From Arabidopsis thaliana (taxonomy: Eukaryota > Streptophyta > Magnoliopsida > Brassicales > Brassicaceae), in assembly GCF_000001735.4 (NCBI RefSeq), contig NC_003076.8, forward strand, positions 13,891,835-13,955,834: a DNA stretch of 64,000 nucleotides, in the 5' to 3' direction. Shown here in pieces: positions 1 to 14,040 of this stretch (positions are counted from its first letter, which is position 1; the number at the start of each line of letters is the position of its first letter). The notes beneath the pieces were generated by a model. That model did not search any database. It was not told where the DNA came from and was given only the letters and a program-made list of their open reading frames with translations. Both the position numbers and the translations under genes were made by a program.

Positions 1-2106
1 TCAACCCATTAAACACAGAATTCTTCTCTTTCTCAACCCATTAAACACAGAACAAGATATGTCTCGAGAGAGTTATCTTAATTAATTCAACTAGATGAGT
101 ATCCATGCTACGCGTGGGCTTTTGTTTTAAAAGTTGTTATAGCAATTCTCTGTTGATAGTTTTTGTTGTTGGTTATGTTCATTTTTTTATGAGCATTTGT
201 TTTAAAAATTGTTGAAATATCTATATTGGTAGTTTTGTTGTTAATTATGTTTATATGTTTTTTAGTAAAGTTAGATCTACTTATATAGTTATAAAACTAG
301 ATTTTAACCTGCGGTATACCGCGGAAACAATTTATTTTTTAAAGTTAGTATATATAAAAGTTTACAAATTGTATCTATCTATAAAATAATTTTATTTTAT
401 AGTTTACAAATGTTATTAAATAACGTCCTGCTAAACCCGTCCTGTAAAAAAAAAACCATTTATTTTATTAATGTTGATCTTATTTATGATATGCTTATGA
501 ATCATTGTCTAAATATTTTGTAATTTTGTAGTAATTAAATGCTATCAGATTATATCTCTGCGCTTTGATGATTATAATCGAATTGTTATAGTTATGGAGA
601 AAATCAATATCAAAAATGATAATTTTATAGTAATTAAATGATATTAAATATTTTGGAAGTATTATTTTAGTAAATAATCGTGTAGTTAATGTGGAGAGAT
701 TTTGGGAAGATTGTTAAATGTCAAATATTTAATTCGAAGATTTTATTTTTAATTATCAAAAACAAACATTAAAATCCAGTGGCAGCCATTGTAAATAAGT
801 CCCAACTACAGGATTTATTTCACAAAATGGCTGCAAAAATGTATATATAGATTAGATTCATCTTGGCTCCAGATGACAATTAAACATTTCTTGCAAGTGA
901 AACTATAAACTAAAATTAAATTGTCATCGTGGAAGAGATTTTGGTAGAGAGATCACATTGTAACCAAAATATTTTTCATTACTTGTCTCATGTGTACTAC
1001 CTTGAAAATGAACCAGAAATATCATGTAATCGTCCCAATGTTAAAACTTTTAACACACATTTCAATTCTTAAAATAGAGCAAAGGTTTGTAGAAGAGACT
1101 GTAAGATCCTCATGACTATTATAGCCGCTTTTGCCCACATAAAAAAAAGAATTTTTGGTGAGCGATAGATTTAATCAATCACATAACTCTCACAACATCT
1201 AGTTTGTGCTATAATCGTTGCATGGTTATGCTTAAACTTGTGTCATCCCAATCATTTGGTCCCGGTATACCAGCTTCTCATACTTGTCATCATCAACATA
1301 ATGATTCACACTGTAAATGATAGGTGAGATATAGATTTAGATGATATATTTTCAAGATGTTAGGAACTTATTGACCACAAGATTGGGCCCACTAACAGAA
1401 TTCAGGATATGCATAACTTATTGTATATATGATATATAACTTCATTGACAAAGCTCTATTAGGTTCAAATATTTACTCTTTGTTTTGAAGATCAAAGAGC
1501 AAGTCAAGCATGTACCGTTACTAAAATAAAAATTTAATCATATAATAAAATTATAGTAAAAATATTAATATTTTTTTTGTTTGAGAAACTATTTGGGTTT
1601 CTCTTTGATGGAGATGCTCTTTGACTATATATTTTCGGTTAAATTTTGCCAATTTTTTTTTAATTTTTTAATATGCTATTTATAATTATTTTTTCCAAAT
1701 ACACGTATTTTTTCTTTAAGTAATGAGGTGTCAGAAGGATGAAGAGAGTTCACCTTCTTTCATATGATTAGTCTCCAAAAGCTTTAATTTACTGAAAGCC
1801 TTAACACACCAATACTAAGCCTACAGGCTTTAGTAAAGCCCAAATCAATACAATAAAAATCCTAAATTAATAAACAAAGAGTCTTCTTCTTCTTCTAAAT
1901 CCCAACGGAAAAAGAAGAAGAATAGAGTTTTCGCTTAATCTCTACTCAATACGTTGAATTTGTGAAAGCGGAGATCTACAAAGCGTAAAAGAGTTCTTCT
2001 GGGTTTCTTCTTTCTCCGATCGATCTGCTAGACGATGACGATGAGTTTCCTTCTATAAAACCAGTAACTACGAGATTTGATTTATAACAATCATGAAACT
2101 CTGGTC
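1..2106. other. Intergenic AT-rich DNA and 5' leader of the EXS gene
   Basis: No coding exon is recognisable. A Helitron-type terminus lies at 297-332. The CT/GA-rich stretch at about 1875-2040 looks like the transcribed leader of the EXS gene that follows, because such pyrimidine-rich leaders are common in Arabidopsis. The rest is AT-rich sequence without visible structure. Confidence 0.5.
297..332 (-). mobile_element. Helitron-type 3' terminus
   Basis: Read on the minus strand the segment has a short GC-rich hairpin (CCGCGG, loop, CCGC) followed about 10 bases later by a terminal CTAG and then a T. That is the classic Helitron end: hairpin, CTRR, insertion between A and T. The body would extend to higher coordinates, but I could not find a 5' TC terminus, so only this end is called. 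A similar and more convincing end is at 25460. Confidence 0.45.
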
Positions 2107-4987
2107 ATGTTTGAAAATCCAGCTTCAAATAGTCCTCATCTTCGTAAATCTAGTAGCAAATCTGTCTTCATTGATCCTGGTAAATCCCAATTTCCATATC
2201 CAATTGCATGTTCTTAGATTCTTCGATAATCTGATCTGGTTGGTTACTGAGAAAGAGATCGATCTACTTGGAATGTTTATGGATTTAAGTTTTTGTTTAG
2301 GTTTAAACGGACATTTAGGTGAAATGGGTGACCTTAAAGGTTCAAATTCACCACTTCATATAACAACTATGGTTCCTTCTCCTATCTTCCTCTGGAGATT
2401 TAAGGTGGTTTTGTTTCTGTTTTGGGCTTTATGTTGCTGCAAGGTAAAGATCTTATTCTGTTAAGTCTGTGTATTGATGTTAAAATGTGAATCTTTGATG
2501 ATGTTTTGATGATGTGAATAGATTGGATGGGATTCAGTTATGAGAATGAGTATCGACCTGCGAGATTTATTTTTGTATGAAGCGTTTCTTTATTACAATC
2601 CTCTTCTTCTTGTGGTTAGTTTACTCTCATTTATAGCCTTTTAGAGAAACTCTTTTCTCTTCTGATTAGTGATTGCTTTGTGGATTTTTGAATACTTTAG
2701 ACAATGATGGTTTGGCTGTGGGGAGTGAACTTATGGGTGTTCTCTCAAGGAAGTGTTAATTATTCCAAAGTCTTTGATCTTGATCATAACCACCTTACTC
2801 ATAGAGAGATGTGGAAGGTATTTTAAGTATAAATTTAACTTTTTTTTTGGCTTTCCTTGATATGAAGAAGACTGCTGCTCCATGATGTTCTCAATTTGTA
2901 TCTGGATCTTTTGTGTAATATTTGGCTGCAGTGTAGCATGTGGATGACAATCATTGTCCCAACTAGCATGACAGCGTATCTATATCTGTATTCTCATGGG
3001 GAAGTATCTTTGGCTGCTTCACAACCGGTTAGCATTTTGCTCTCTAGCTTCGTGTCTGTATAATGTTAATTGCAAATGTTCTGTTTGTTGCTTTCCTCTG
3101 TTTCCTCTTTGTATGCCAGATAAATCTGTGAAGATATGTCTAAGGTTTGTGTTATCATTGCTGCAGGTGCTCCTGTACATTGCTTTTGCTTTGGTACTGA
3201 TATTTCCTTTCGATATTTTCTACTTGTCAAGTCGATATTTTCTGCTGAGAACATTATGGAGGATAGCTTTTCCACTGCAGGTAAAGTGATAGACAGCTGT
3301 TGATTAAAATTAAACTTGCAATTGGCGAATTTCTAGGTTTTGCTTAATAGCTGGTTTATAAGTGTTATGCTTGATCAGTGACGTTTGTGTTTGTTCAAAC
3401 TCTTACATTACTTTGGTATCTTTGTATAAATTCATTCATTTAGGCATAAATATCTGATCCTGTTTCTTTTGTTTCACAGCCAATTACATTTCCAGACTTC
3501 TTTTTGGCAGATATTCTGACCTCCATGGTAAAGGTATTAAATTTCAACCAGTTCTCTGAGAGATCTTCCTAACTTCTAATAATTATGTGGTTAGGAATAT
3601 ATTGATAGCAGGAGGCTTAGTATAACTTGTGCCTTTTTTATTGGCCAACTACTGCTCTTTAGCATTTTATTTTGTGCTGATAACTATAATGCCGCTGATA
3701 CTTGATTCTCATTCAAGATTTGACATCGGTAACTATATGCAGGTCTTTTCCGACTTAGAGCGGTCCGTTTGCCGGATGGTGCATAGACAGGTAATTGATT
3801 CATTTTTTTGTGACATCCAATGTAGATTAGAAATATCTTATGCTGGAGGAACTAGTTCCATTTATTTCCTTTGATCTCTGGAATATATGGATAGCTCTGT
3901 AGCTACCAAAATTTATCCTCCAAGACTGAAAAACAGCGGGATATGATTTATTTAGCCAAATTTTCGCTATCCTAGTTTTGCTGATGAACCAATGGAAATC
4001 CTGGTTGTCTGTCTAACATGCACGGGTCTCATACCGTGTTGTCTGTTGTGAAATGATGGAATATATGAGATTAAAATGGACTTTCAGGTCGCTACAATTG
4101 CTTGGTTTGAAGCTGACGCTGTCTGTGGCAGTCATCAAATTGCAATCCCATTGGTTCTTGTTTTCCCCTACATTTGCCGTCTTTTGCAATGTCTTCGACA
4201 ATACAAAGATACAAAGGAAAAATCATCTCTATTAAATGGTAAAAGCCTAACCTTCTAGCATTAATGTTAAATTTTCCCACACTATGAAGAAAGATGTTCT
4301 TTTCCTACCATCAATCTTATAGTTGATCTGTGATTTTTTCAGCTCTGAAGTATTCTACAGCAGTACCCGTGATCTTCCTTTCTGCGCTTAAATATCACGT
4401 GATGCCCGAGAGCTGGACATCATTTTACCGACCGCTCTGGCTTTTCTCAAGTGTCATCAACTCACTGTACTCTTTCTACTGGGATGTAACTCGGGATTGG
4501 GACTTGAGGTAATAGGTTGAAACTGCATCTTCCTATCCACTAAGCAGTATTTGCATATCATAATCACATAACTTCTCTCTGTTGTGCAGCGGTTTCACTA
4601 AGATATTCAAGTTTAGCCGTCCAAGTACCATATCAAACTTATTATATGGCCGACAATGGGTGAGATTCAGTTTCCAATGAAACCGCCATAGTGTTTTCTT
4701 CGTATTGTGATGTCTGAACCTGTCAAGTATTGTTGCAGGTATATTTCTGGGTGATAGGGAGCAATCTGGTGCTAAGATGCGCGTGGACATACAAATTATC
4801 AGCACATTTGAGGCACAACTACATAACGGTGTTCACAATGACAGCGATGGAGATGTTGAGACGATTTCAATGGGTATTTTTCAGAGTAGAGAATGAGTGG
4901 AACAAGATCACTAAATCACATCCAATGGGTGAGATTTCACTTGAAGAAGATAAACTACTTGGTTCTACTACACCTCATGATGTTTAG
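2107..4987 (+). CDS. EXS (ERD1/XPR1/SYG1) domain membrane protein, 12 exons
   Basis: Exons inferred from GT-AG borders: 2107-2179, 2301-2443, 2522-2614, 2701-2817, 2932-3027, 3167-3280, 3480-3533, 3743-3790, 4088-4238, 4343-4508, 4590-4659, 4739-4987. They sum to 1374 nt and a 457-residue protein. The start is the ATG at 2107, which opens with MFENPASNSP and reads through all exons without a stop; the ATG at 2093 is in another frame at exon 1. Hydrophobic segments fill exons 2-6. The EXS domain occupies the C-terminal half, with the RLLQCLRQYKD motif (exon 9), LKYSTAVPVIF and FYWDVTRDWDL (exon 10) and the ENEWNKI region at the end. EXS proteins of the Erd1 type act in the Golgi in retention of resident proteins and phosphate handling; the longer PHO1/XPR1 type has an N-terminal SPX domain, absent here. 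I recall this locus as At5g35730. Confidence 0.93.
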
Positions 4988-6126
4988 CATCCAACTATTT
5001 TTGTTTATTTCCTCTAATCCTATGCAAAATTCTGGTTTTCCTATTCGGACTCTAGACACTTTTAGATTATACACAATTTTTCATGAATTGAACCAAATTT
5101 AATGAATGACATATTAATAGGAAAAAATATTTTCATACTGTTTAACTGAGACATCAGATTATATACGGAGATCTGCTATAATTAACCTACAAATTTTTGT
5201 AAAATTACCTAACAAAAAAATAATATAGACCTTCTAAGAACATTTTCCCCCCATATATGGTGTTAAATTTAATAATTCTAAGAAGAAGAAAAATCTGAGA
5301 ATTAGGGATTGAAGTTTAATTTAGGGATTTATTTGTCGTTTTGGTCACAAACATAGAGCCGATAACGGAGGATAACGTCGGCTAATGGGTCTGTTAAACG
5401 ATTTAACGACATTGGACCTGCTCAACGGAAAGATCATGTTTTAAATATTGGTCAACGATAAGTTGATGTTTTAAATGGGTTACTATGAAGTTGACTTATT
5501 GAATGACCACTTTTTGAAAGTTAAGGGATTAAACAACATTTTTCTCTCATTTTAGAATGTGTGTACAACATTTATATCAAATTTAAAAATAATAATATTG
5601 AATTTTAACAGTAAATGAATGTTCTCATTTTTCACATTTCATTCTCTATTTTTATTATTTTTACACTCATCCTCACTTTCCTCTCCCTGTCTCATAATCC
5701 CAATAATTATGTTACGATATTTTTACTCTATAATTTGAGTTTTGCATTATTGTTCGGTTGTTAAATAAAGTGGATGGGTTTAAGTGCTTAATCACACTTT
5801 TTAATATAATAGGCTGTTACACCTAATCGTGAGAGTAAATAATTGAAGGCGAACAATGGAATTTATCCCTACCACCATTTGTTATTAAACAAAAATATTA
5901 TAAAATTATATGTAAAGAAAATAAAATATAGCTAGATATTGATAAAGAGAGTAGCACTAATAATGAAAAGCAAATTCCAAGTTGCCCACTTGCAAATCAA
6001 TCTTTCACACAAATAAAAACAAAGCCCATAACGTTTCCTCTCTTCAAAGTGCCTATATCATCAACACAAGAAACAACCAAAAGAGACTAAACTAAACTCC
6101 TAAAACTCAAGATCAAAGACAAAGAG
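4988..6126. other. Intergenic: EXS 3' flank and promoter of the 100-aa gene
   Basis: AT-rich, with no coding exon. The stretch 5940-6126 contains a CA/CT-rich leader ending in AAAGAG just before the next ATG and is probably promoter plus 5' UTR of the small gene. Nothing else is recognisable. Confidence 0.4.
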
Positions 6127-6429
6127 ATGACGCAGATGCTTTCCGTACTCCGTCGCAACCTTCAAAACCTTCGTAAGAGCCCTCGCGTAGCTGACGATAC
6201 CGAGTTACCTTCATCGACTAGTGGCGCCGGGCCGGGAGTTGTAGCTAATGGAAGACGAGACGGGTTTAACTCCGTGATCATGCGGTTCCCGTTCTCGATC
6301 ATCTCTTGCTTTGCGGTGCCCCGTGTTAGCGGGACAGATGGACTATGGGTGTCTGGAGATTATGGTAGCATCTCGGAGGTTAACCATCTTATGGTTAGTG
6401 ATAGTATGAGATACGCCATTTTAATGTAA
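6127..6429 (+). CDS. Small single-exon protein of unknown function, 100 aa
   Basis: Uninterrupted ORF of 100 residues. Its base composition is clearly coding, GC-richer than the flanks, and an AC-rich leader precedes the ATG. The N-terminus is basic (LRRNLQNLRKSPR), the middle is Gly/Ser-rich, then comes a hydrophobic patch (MRFPFSIISCFAVPR). The C-terminal part (GDYGSISEVNHLMVSDSMRYAILM) reads like a conserved tail found in small plant proteins. There is no enzyme motif and no clear signal peptide. I remember a gene here (At5g35732) with a chromosome 2 relative (At2g04795), but no function. The call as a real gene rests on ORF quality and position. Confidence 0.75.
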   Translation: MTQMLSVLRRNLQNLRKSPRVADDTELPSSTSGAGPGVVANGRRDGFNSVIMRFPFSIISCFAVPRVSGTDGLWVSGDYGSISEVNHLMVSDSMRYAILM

Positions 6430-9078
6430 TAAACATACTTATAGTATAGTTTTGTGTTTTTCTTCTTTCTTTCTTATCTCTACAATACAATTAATTTTCT
6501 TCTCGATCTTACCTTTGTATAGTGTTAAATCTATGAGATGTAGAACAAGTTTTGTTCGTGTATATAGAATGAAGATTTTATTATTGTAGAATGAAGGTTT
6601 TATTTTTGTATATGTATCTGTAGCATATAAGTTAAGCTTTTTAGACTTTTTTTTCCACTTTTTTTTTTTTGCCTACTTTTTTTTGCTTTCCTATAATCAA
6701 TCATGAAATACCTAATTCTTACTTTCTTTCTCCTATATTCTTACTTCCTACCCCCATTTTTAATTTAAAATAATTCTCAATACGTATTTCCATTTTCTAG
6801 TTTTTAAGTTAAAATTACAGAAATCTCTAAACCATTGGTATAAATAAATAAAATTGAATAAATTCAAAATATGGTCTTTTAATATAACTTGGTGATCTTG
6901 GGCCGAAACTCAATCTAATTCTCGGTAAAATTGAGTTATGTTTTGCCATTTGATGTGTGCAAAATGGTTTTTTTTTTTTGTTGGTATAGACGTGCACAAT
7001 TGTTTTTGTTAAGTCTTTCAATCTTTAAATCCTAATTATGTTCCATGCCCATAGGTTCGCAATGGTACGTGCAAATTCAAACATATAGAATAAGTGCCAA
7101 TTAGTCTGCTGATCGGAGTAAAACAACAACGTTTACATAGTTGCAACATTATACTATCCGAAAAGAATAAAAATATATGGCGACAACAAAAATATGGCAT
7201 GCGAACCATTGGACCGGGTGACCAGTTAAAGAACACATTAAAATTTGGGAATGGTCATATGTAGTTATTTATGTACTATCCATCGAAATCTCTTTATACG
7301 TTTATAAGTTGAAATATAAAATAAAATGGTAAAAAGTATTTATTTATTTTTAAAAATTTTCTTGGACAAGAAAAAGGAATTTTAGATTCCGTTCTACCAA
7401 TGACGGAATAGTTTGCCAAGTTCTTAACGAATATTTGTCTTTTTCTTACCTTAGTGGATGGTAGTCACACTCTCAGTATTTGTCCCCTTTCAACTTTTGT
7501 TGCCCTCTCTTAGTAACATCAATGGAATATGTTCTTCATAAGCTATCTTTATATTCATTTGAATTTTATCCTTCTTTAGTGATTTGGATGCTGTACATAT
7601 ATATTCTACTGCTACTTTGATATATCATGATTTGTTTTTTCTTTTTAGATTCATAAATAACGAATTTACTTTTCTTATATTATATTTATAGCAAGAAAGC
7701 ATACCACTTCTACTACTACTCATATATTTATTTTGTTTATATACCTTGGTACCAATAACGCCATTTTGGGTCGATGATTTCTTGTATTTTGCACAAAACC
7801 ATCTAGGAAAAATAGATATGTACGTAAATCTATCTACTGGAAAGCAGTCAAGTAAGAAACATATACGTTGAAGAAGTCTACGAACGCCGGTGTTGTACGA
7901 TATATCTATAACAATCAATTCCGTATCTATACCATGAGAGTTAGCGTAAATGTTATAGTATTGTATTATTAAGTATGTTTGATAGTTTATGTTGCGTGTA
8001 CTCTGTATGGGGTACTTGTTGTGTATTCCTTGTATGCTTGTGGTGTGCTTTGGTTGCTTTCTATTATTGTTTGGGAATGGGATTGGAGATTTATTATTAA
8101 CTAGACTCGGATTCATTGGATAATCCTAGATTACTCATGATGCATTTTTTGTTCCGCTGGCGATATTAGTAGGAGAGTTTGTAGCAGTGCACTGATCCTT
8201 AGGACGGCTGGTATATATGATTTTCCAGCTTTTTGTCAAATACGTAGTTTTTACTATGTATAAATTTTCAAAGGATCTGAAAACTATATATGTTTTAGTA
8301 ACAATTTAGGTATGATATTATTACTAAAACTAAAAGTGACCGAATAATATATCAGTCTTGTTCTTGATTGACACAACTCGCGACTGTTGTATGGGTTGAA
8401 AAGCCTTAGACTATAATGTAGAGGAAAATATTCTCGTGGTTGGACGATCATAGCAAACAAATTGGTTTCGCAAAACTTAGGTTGGTTGACTATGGGCGTT
8501 GTACATGACACACCGGTTTGTTCTTAATCCTATGACGGTAAAGGGTGTTGCAAAATATGTTTTAAAGAAACACTCTTGGATGTTCATAATGGTACTCTCG
8601 GGATCTTGGACTCTTGGTTATTGAGAAAAGTCCTCAAGCTCTAGAATCAGGTAGCTTTTTTTTTTTTTGCGTTAGGAAATTTCGCAATAGGAGAAGTCCT
8701 AGCTTCTGGTGGGAATTAATCTTGGCTGCCTATACTGTCTCGGATCGGAGAAAGCAGATGAAAATTGTTTCAAGAAGTGCAGCCAAACAAAATTTGACGA
8801 GATTGAGACCAACTATACTCTGTGTTCTAGTTCCCCAGTCAGATGTTGGATACGACACTTCTCTTTGGACATGATACTATAAACATGAAGCATATGGAAG
8901 AAAAACGAAACACGCATATAAAAGATTAATGACTCCATAAATCGATATATCTATAACACAATGAATAAAATTGTATACATAATACATACATGAGCCTACA
9001 AAATATCAAATCAAAAAAGAATCCAAAATCGAGTAGAAGTAGAACAAACAAGAACAAGTGTAGAAACAAAAAGTGAAA
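6430..9078. other. Intergenic AT-rich DNA, no recognised gene
   Basis: This 2.6-kb gap has 3' flank sequence at both ends, because the neighbouring genes converge. A 163-codon minus-strand ORF at 7625-8116 and a 75-codon one at 8284-8511 have strongly biased, Asn/Tyr-rich composition and no motif I recognise. The segment 7700-8870 is less AT-rich than its surroundings and may be very old transposon sequence, but I cannot assign it. Confidence 0.35.
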
Positions 9079-11100
9079 CTAGGCGTCCTGGTGATGTGGT
9101 CCAGTGGTGGTGGTACCATTGACGCCGTTAGAGTACTTGCTCGAAGTTGGTGCAGCGACTGTGTTACCTCCACGGCTCTTACGGCGAAGAACAATGAACC
9201 AAGTGAGTGGCTCGAGAATAAGGACACAAGCACCAAGAAAGATGAGGATCCCAATGTAAGCCCATCGCCATTTATCCTCCGGGTCCAAAATGTCGAATCC
9301 TTTGAAAATGTTGACAATAGAGAGGATGATGGTTGTGTATCCAACGGTGTGATGGTACACGTTCCAGTACGTTCGATATTTGTGGTCTGGCTTTGGCCTT
9401 ACAAGCAGAGCAAATACTTGAAGTGTGGCAAATGTGAAGAGTGCTATTCCAAGGTTACGATGGGTTGAGTAAGATGTGCCTGGTGAGTCGTTACCAAGCT
9501 TGATTCCGGTGGCCCAACCGGCTACCCCGATGACGTAACCCGACACTTGAAAGGCAATGTGGAGATAGAACCATGTTGGATCGGCGAAGACTTTCATGTA
9601 CCGAGCCATCATTGCTCCCATTGGCATTAGTACTCCCCAGCTGACCGCATTTAGTACTCCATGCGTCTGTTTTCATAAAGTTTCCAGTGTTTAGTTTATT
9701 TTTCATAGAGTAATAAACTTTATATTCCAACAAATAAAATTTTATAGTCTAATAAATTAGCTCCTAAAGTTTTTTAGTTTAATAGTTTTCATGAATCTTC
9801 ATCAATTCTACAAATAAGTCTTTTCAAATAATAGTTTTGATTATAGAAGTGGAGACAGAATTTGTGAGTTTGGTTAAAGTGAAACCGTGACAGAGAAGTC
9901 CACTTTCTTTTTCAAAGAAAACCTAACAAATGCGTCGTTAATATTTGACTAGCTTTTCAAGAAATTATCACATTACTATTTTACTATATATGAAAATATA
10001 TACATGCTAGGTGCTTCTATTAAATTATTTATTCATAAAATAATTGAATGCTAAATACGCCATCATTTCACTTTCAGTATGTTGACAAAACACGTCAATA
10101 TGTGTTTGTCTTATTCAAGCAATTATCATTTGACAACAAAGTATTATTTAAACTAAAATTTCTCATCCACAATATTTCAAAATTATTATTCTTAAAGCAT
10201 TTATTTGCTAGTTTTAGATATTTTCAATAAATTATTATAAAATTCTCAAAATACTATATATATTTTAAATTATCATCAAATATTTAGATATCAATAGAAC
10301 AGAAATTCTAGAAGAATACTAAATGTTAAAAAAAAAAAGTGGGTTCCAAATGATTTAGTAACTCTTACTTCACTTTAAAGAAACTTCTCATAAGGCTTAA
10401 ATTTGTGGTAATTTTAGAAAGTTGCCAAAGTAGTAGTAGTATAAATTTTTAATAGAGAAAGACTTGGACTTACGTTTCTCTTCCTCAGCCTGTCACCGGA
10501 ACCACCACCACCAGCTGATGCCTGACCAGTCCGGAAATCAATCCTACCACTCGATCTCATATTATCTCCTGAGGTTTGATGACTCGCAGGAACACCGTTG
10601 ACAACAGGTCCCACCTGCCAAAGCTGGTTGGCCGTGATCAGATTCGGAGACAACTCAAGAGTTGCAAAGATCGTAACCTCGCCACTGACCAGAGTCGCGG
10701 AGAGGCCACTCACACCGAAACTTAGGCTACTACGTTCAAGCCGCGTACCATAGGAACTCACGGAAGAGGTATAGGCCTGGAATTGGTTAGTTGTTGTGTT
10801 TGTGAAGGCTACGAGAGCTTGCGTCCCAACCATCTGAGTACTACTTGGGTTAAGTCCCCAAGCAACCCAAGAAGAAGCAGAGGTTCCAGGGTGGCGATAG
10901 GCGATTGAGACGGTACCGTTTTGTTCATTGTAGGTCCAGTGAAGGAAAGAGCCTAAGGCCGAGAGGTCAGAGCAATCTGCGAAGGCGAGGTTATTGGTGA
11001 ACCTGTGTGTGTTACAAAGTGACTGGCCGTTCACGGTTAAGACAAGGAGTGTTGCCAACACGGCGAACAGAGCTGTCTTTGGAGATTGTGTTCGGTCCAT
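9079..11100 (-). CDS. DOMON / cytochrome b561 membrane protein (auxin-responsive family), 2 exons
   Basis: Exon 1 is 10474-11100 and exon 2 is 9079-9666; the 807-bp intron has GT-AG borders. Total 1215 nt, 404 aa. Residues 1-28 form a cleavable signal peptide ending near VNGQS. Residues ~50-170 are an AIR12-like DOMON domain ([37 protein letters not shown]). Exon 2 encodes the five-helix b561 core: [40 protein letters not shown] and YHHTVGY carry the histidines expected to ligate two haems, followed by a basic cytoplasmic tail. Family members pass electrons from ascorbate across the plasma membrane. An in-frame ATG lies 75 nt upstream at 11175, but a TATA box lies between it and the chosen start, and the signal peptide begins at the chosen Met. 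I recall it as At5g35735. Confidence 0.94.
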
Positions 11101-14040
11101 GTCTTCGTGTTCTGTTTTGAAAGGTTGGTTGGATTTGAGAGTAATGGGGTTTCGAAGATATTTATAGAAAAGCAAACGCGGATGCTTTTTTAAAGGCTAC
11201 GAAAGTCGGAGAAGCTGTTCTTTGTTGACTATTTTTGCCCATTTTGTACCTTTCTCTTTTTCACAATATGACGTAAGCGTAACACTCAAATTTGTCAAAT
11301 TTAAAGTTTTTTTTTATTTAATTTATTTAATAACATAATTATAATATGATAAAGTTTTTTAAAAAACTTCTTTTTTAGTAAAACAAAAGTCACTACGTTA
11401 TAGAATAAATAAAAGAGAAGAAATCAGTTCTATATAGAAAAAAATGTCAAAAAAATCACGAATTTTTAAATTTAAGATGATTTAATTTTGAAGTAAACGA
11501 CGTCGTTTTGGTTTAACAGAGTAAATAAACGAGACATTAACGCCGTAAAAAGTTTTTGTTAACATATTTAATCACATAACTCAAATAACAACAATAAATT
11601 TGTCATTTATTTCGAAACTCAACAAAAATTTTACGATTTATTTGTCTTTTGTGAAATTCAAGACTAAATTGTCTCAAATTTTAAAGTTTGGGATTTTTTT
11701 TAACATTTTTTTCTTTTTATATGTTACAACTTGTGACATTTTTAAGGTTGTAATCGGTATAAGGACATTAAGGTTAATATTTAAAACCACATGGGGCGGC
11801 TCACTTTGTATTGCATGAGTTTCTAAAATATTGTAAATGTTTGATTCTGATTAATGTTAGTTTTAGAAACGTTTTAATAGCTCTACCTATTTAATATTTG
11901 TTATGTACTAATGGTGGGAAGTTCTATATGCAATAAGAAGTCTTATACGTACTACACAATTCTATATTAGATTTTTTAATCGTTAATATGACAAATCTTC
12001 AAGGTTATGAAAAGAACAAATGAAATGTTGACGCGGTCAATTATATTCTCAAAGAAAAGAAACACAAAAGAGAAATGTTAAACAGTAATACAGTTTTAAT
12101 TAGTATATAATTACGGTGGATTAGGTAGATTAGTTAGTAATCACGACATAATCACATTCACATGTCTGTCTACTGATTTTCTGGAGGGTAAATTAAATAA
12201 AGATTACATTAGTATATGATTTTATGTTTCTTTGACAAAAACTAAAGATTTGGAGAAAAAGATAGTCAAATCTCTCGCAATACTCTATGCGTTCACATGT
12301 GGTCTTTAGTTCTCTGTAATATATTCCAAAATGAAAATAGTTGAAATGAGTCAGTCTCCTTTAACGTAATTTCCAATCACGTAAATTGATAGTTCTTTGC
12401 TTTTGGCGATCAGTTAATTTTATTAAATCGAAAATTAATCTATTAGACAGTTCAATCATTTTAAAGAGAACACTAAAAAAGAAACACAAATGATGTTATT
12501 TTCTTCAAAACTTTTGGGACAAGTGACTAAATCGAAAAGGAGACATTTACACACATGATAATAGGAGAAAATGTCCCAAGGAAGATGGAAAGCACTTTCG
12601 TATGGACCAAACACGAAGTGTACGAAACGACGCCGTCAAATATACGCAAAAACACCGTGGCCATGAAGATTAATATGATCCCACCATTGAGAGTTTGAGA
12701 CCCACCCAAAAAAAGCATTCTAGAAGGTTTAACTTCACGTTAAGCTAAATAATCTTTTTTTTTGTACCTTCTCTTATATATGTATATGACTCACTTTTTT
12801 TAATAAAGGCTTTCTTTTAAAATAAATTTCCTCAAATCATTATTCATTTTTAAACATATTTTGATAAATTTGATGAGAATAAAGAATACATAAGTGTTTA
12901 GGAAGAATTATAATAGACTTTCATAAAAATAAAATTATAAATTATATTTTTTTATATAGAGATGAGATTTTCTAATCTAAGATAAAGTTAAATGTAAATA
13001 ATATACTTAAATCTCCATATCCCAATATATTTACGTAATTTAAGCCAATTACCAAACCTCACTAATTATAAAAACTATATTTTTTTGTTGAATATAACTT
13101 AACATTATATTAAAAAAAAAAAATATAGCCAAATCACTATACTTCTCATCCGCATTACATAATACTTAAAAATTCACATTACAAATCAAAAAGAATAGTA
13201 AAAATCTTGTATAGAATAAGTTAAAAGACCTTGAGAGTCAACGCTTCACCAAACCCTTATTTGTAATGTAAAGATTCAAACGTAGGGAAGAAAAGTTCTT
13301 CTTCACCGAAAATAACGATCGCTTCACACCAATTAAAAAACTAAAACAAAGGTTTTGACAAAATAAACCAAAAGACAAAAGGTGGTGATTCGACTAAGAA
13401 ACGCGTGCAGTACCGTACGTGTCAATGCTGCCGTCTATATGCATTCAAACATATTACCTCTCAGTGCAAGACTTTGTTCTCTCGATAGGGTTTGGTGACC
13501 CATAAATGAACTCAAGAAAACTTAGTCCAAGTCAACCTGAAAAACAGATCACCTGTGAGGTAAAGAAATTAGTTTGCTCCAGTCAAAAGACATGTTTTTA
13601 GGCAGTAATTGTTTAATTTCATCTGTATTTATATTTACTAAATTATTTTCCGTATGAAGCCATAGGCCGATGTTGTCAACAAATTAATTTACAATAATAA
13701 AAAGCCACATGCAAACAAATTATATATACGAAAGTTGATCAACTCTCTCCATATAATTGACACATCATTATTTTATTATTTGTCATGTGTCTATAGAATA
13801 ATTAATGTAAGCTCTTCAACTTCTAATTTATAGGTTAATGATATATTTATTATTTAATTTAACATATTTAATTGTACTATTACTATATTTATTTTAATAT
13901 TAAATTGGTTTAACACAAACATTGTTTATGAATTATGTGTATGATGCATTGTTGAGAATGTTGTTAGAAAAAAATATCATTTACTAATTCGCAATAGTTA
14001 CGGAATCTACAAATTGTTCCAAATTTTTTTTTTTTTTATG
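11101..14040. other. Intergenic: promoter of the DOMON/b561 gene and AT-rich DNA
   Basis: Apart from the TATA box, no gene, transposon coding remnant or RNA gene is visible. A slightly GC-richer island at 13250-13560 looks like promoter or leader sequence, but no ORF follows it. A T-run at 14024-14037 precedes the LINE fragment. Confidence 0.35.
11159..11166 (-). promoter_or_regulatory. TATA box of the DOMON/b561 gene
   Basis: TATAAATA on the minus strand, about 60 bases upstream of the ATG at 11100. It also excludes the further upstream in-frame ATG (11175) as the normal start. Confidence 0.6.

Noticed and set aside
7625..8116. 163-codon minus-strand ORF
   Set aside because: Asn/Tyr/Ser-rich composition, no recognisable motif, no clear promoter or splice pattern. 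I could not tie it to any family, so it is left as intergenic.
9073..9468. 131-codon plus-strand ORF
   Set aside because: It is the antisense of b561 exon 2; the minus-strand frame has the haem-ligand motifs.
11101..11175. Upstream in-frame start for the DOMON/b561 gene
   Set aside because: The TATA box at 11159-11166 lies downstream of this ATG, and the signal peptide begins at the later Met.
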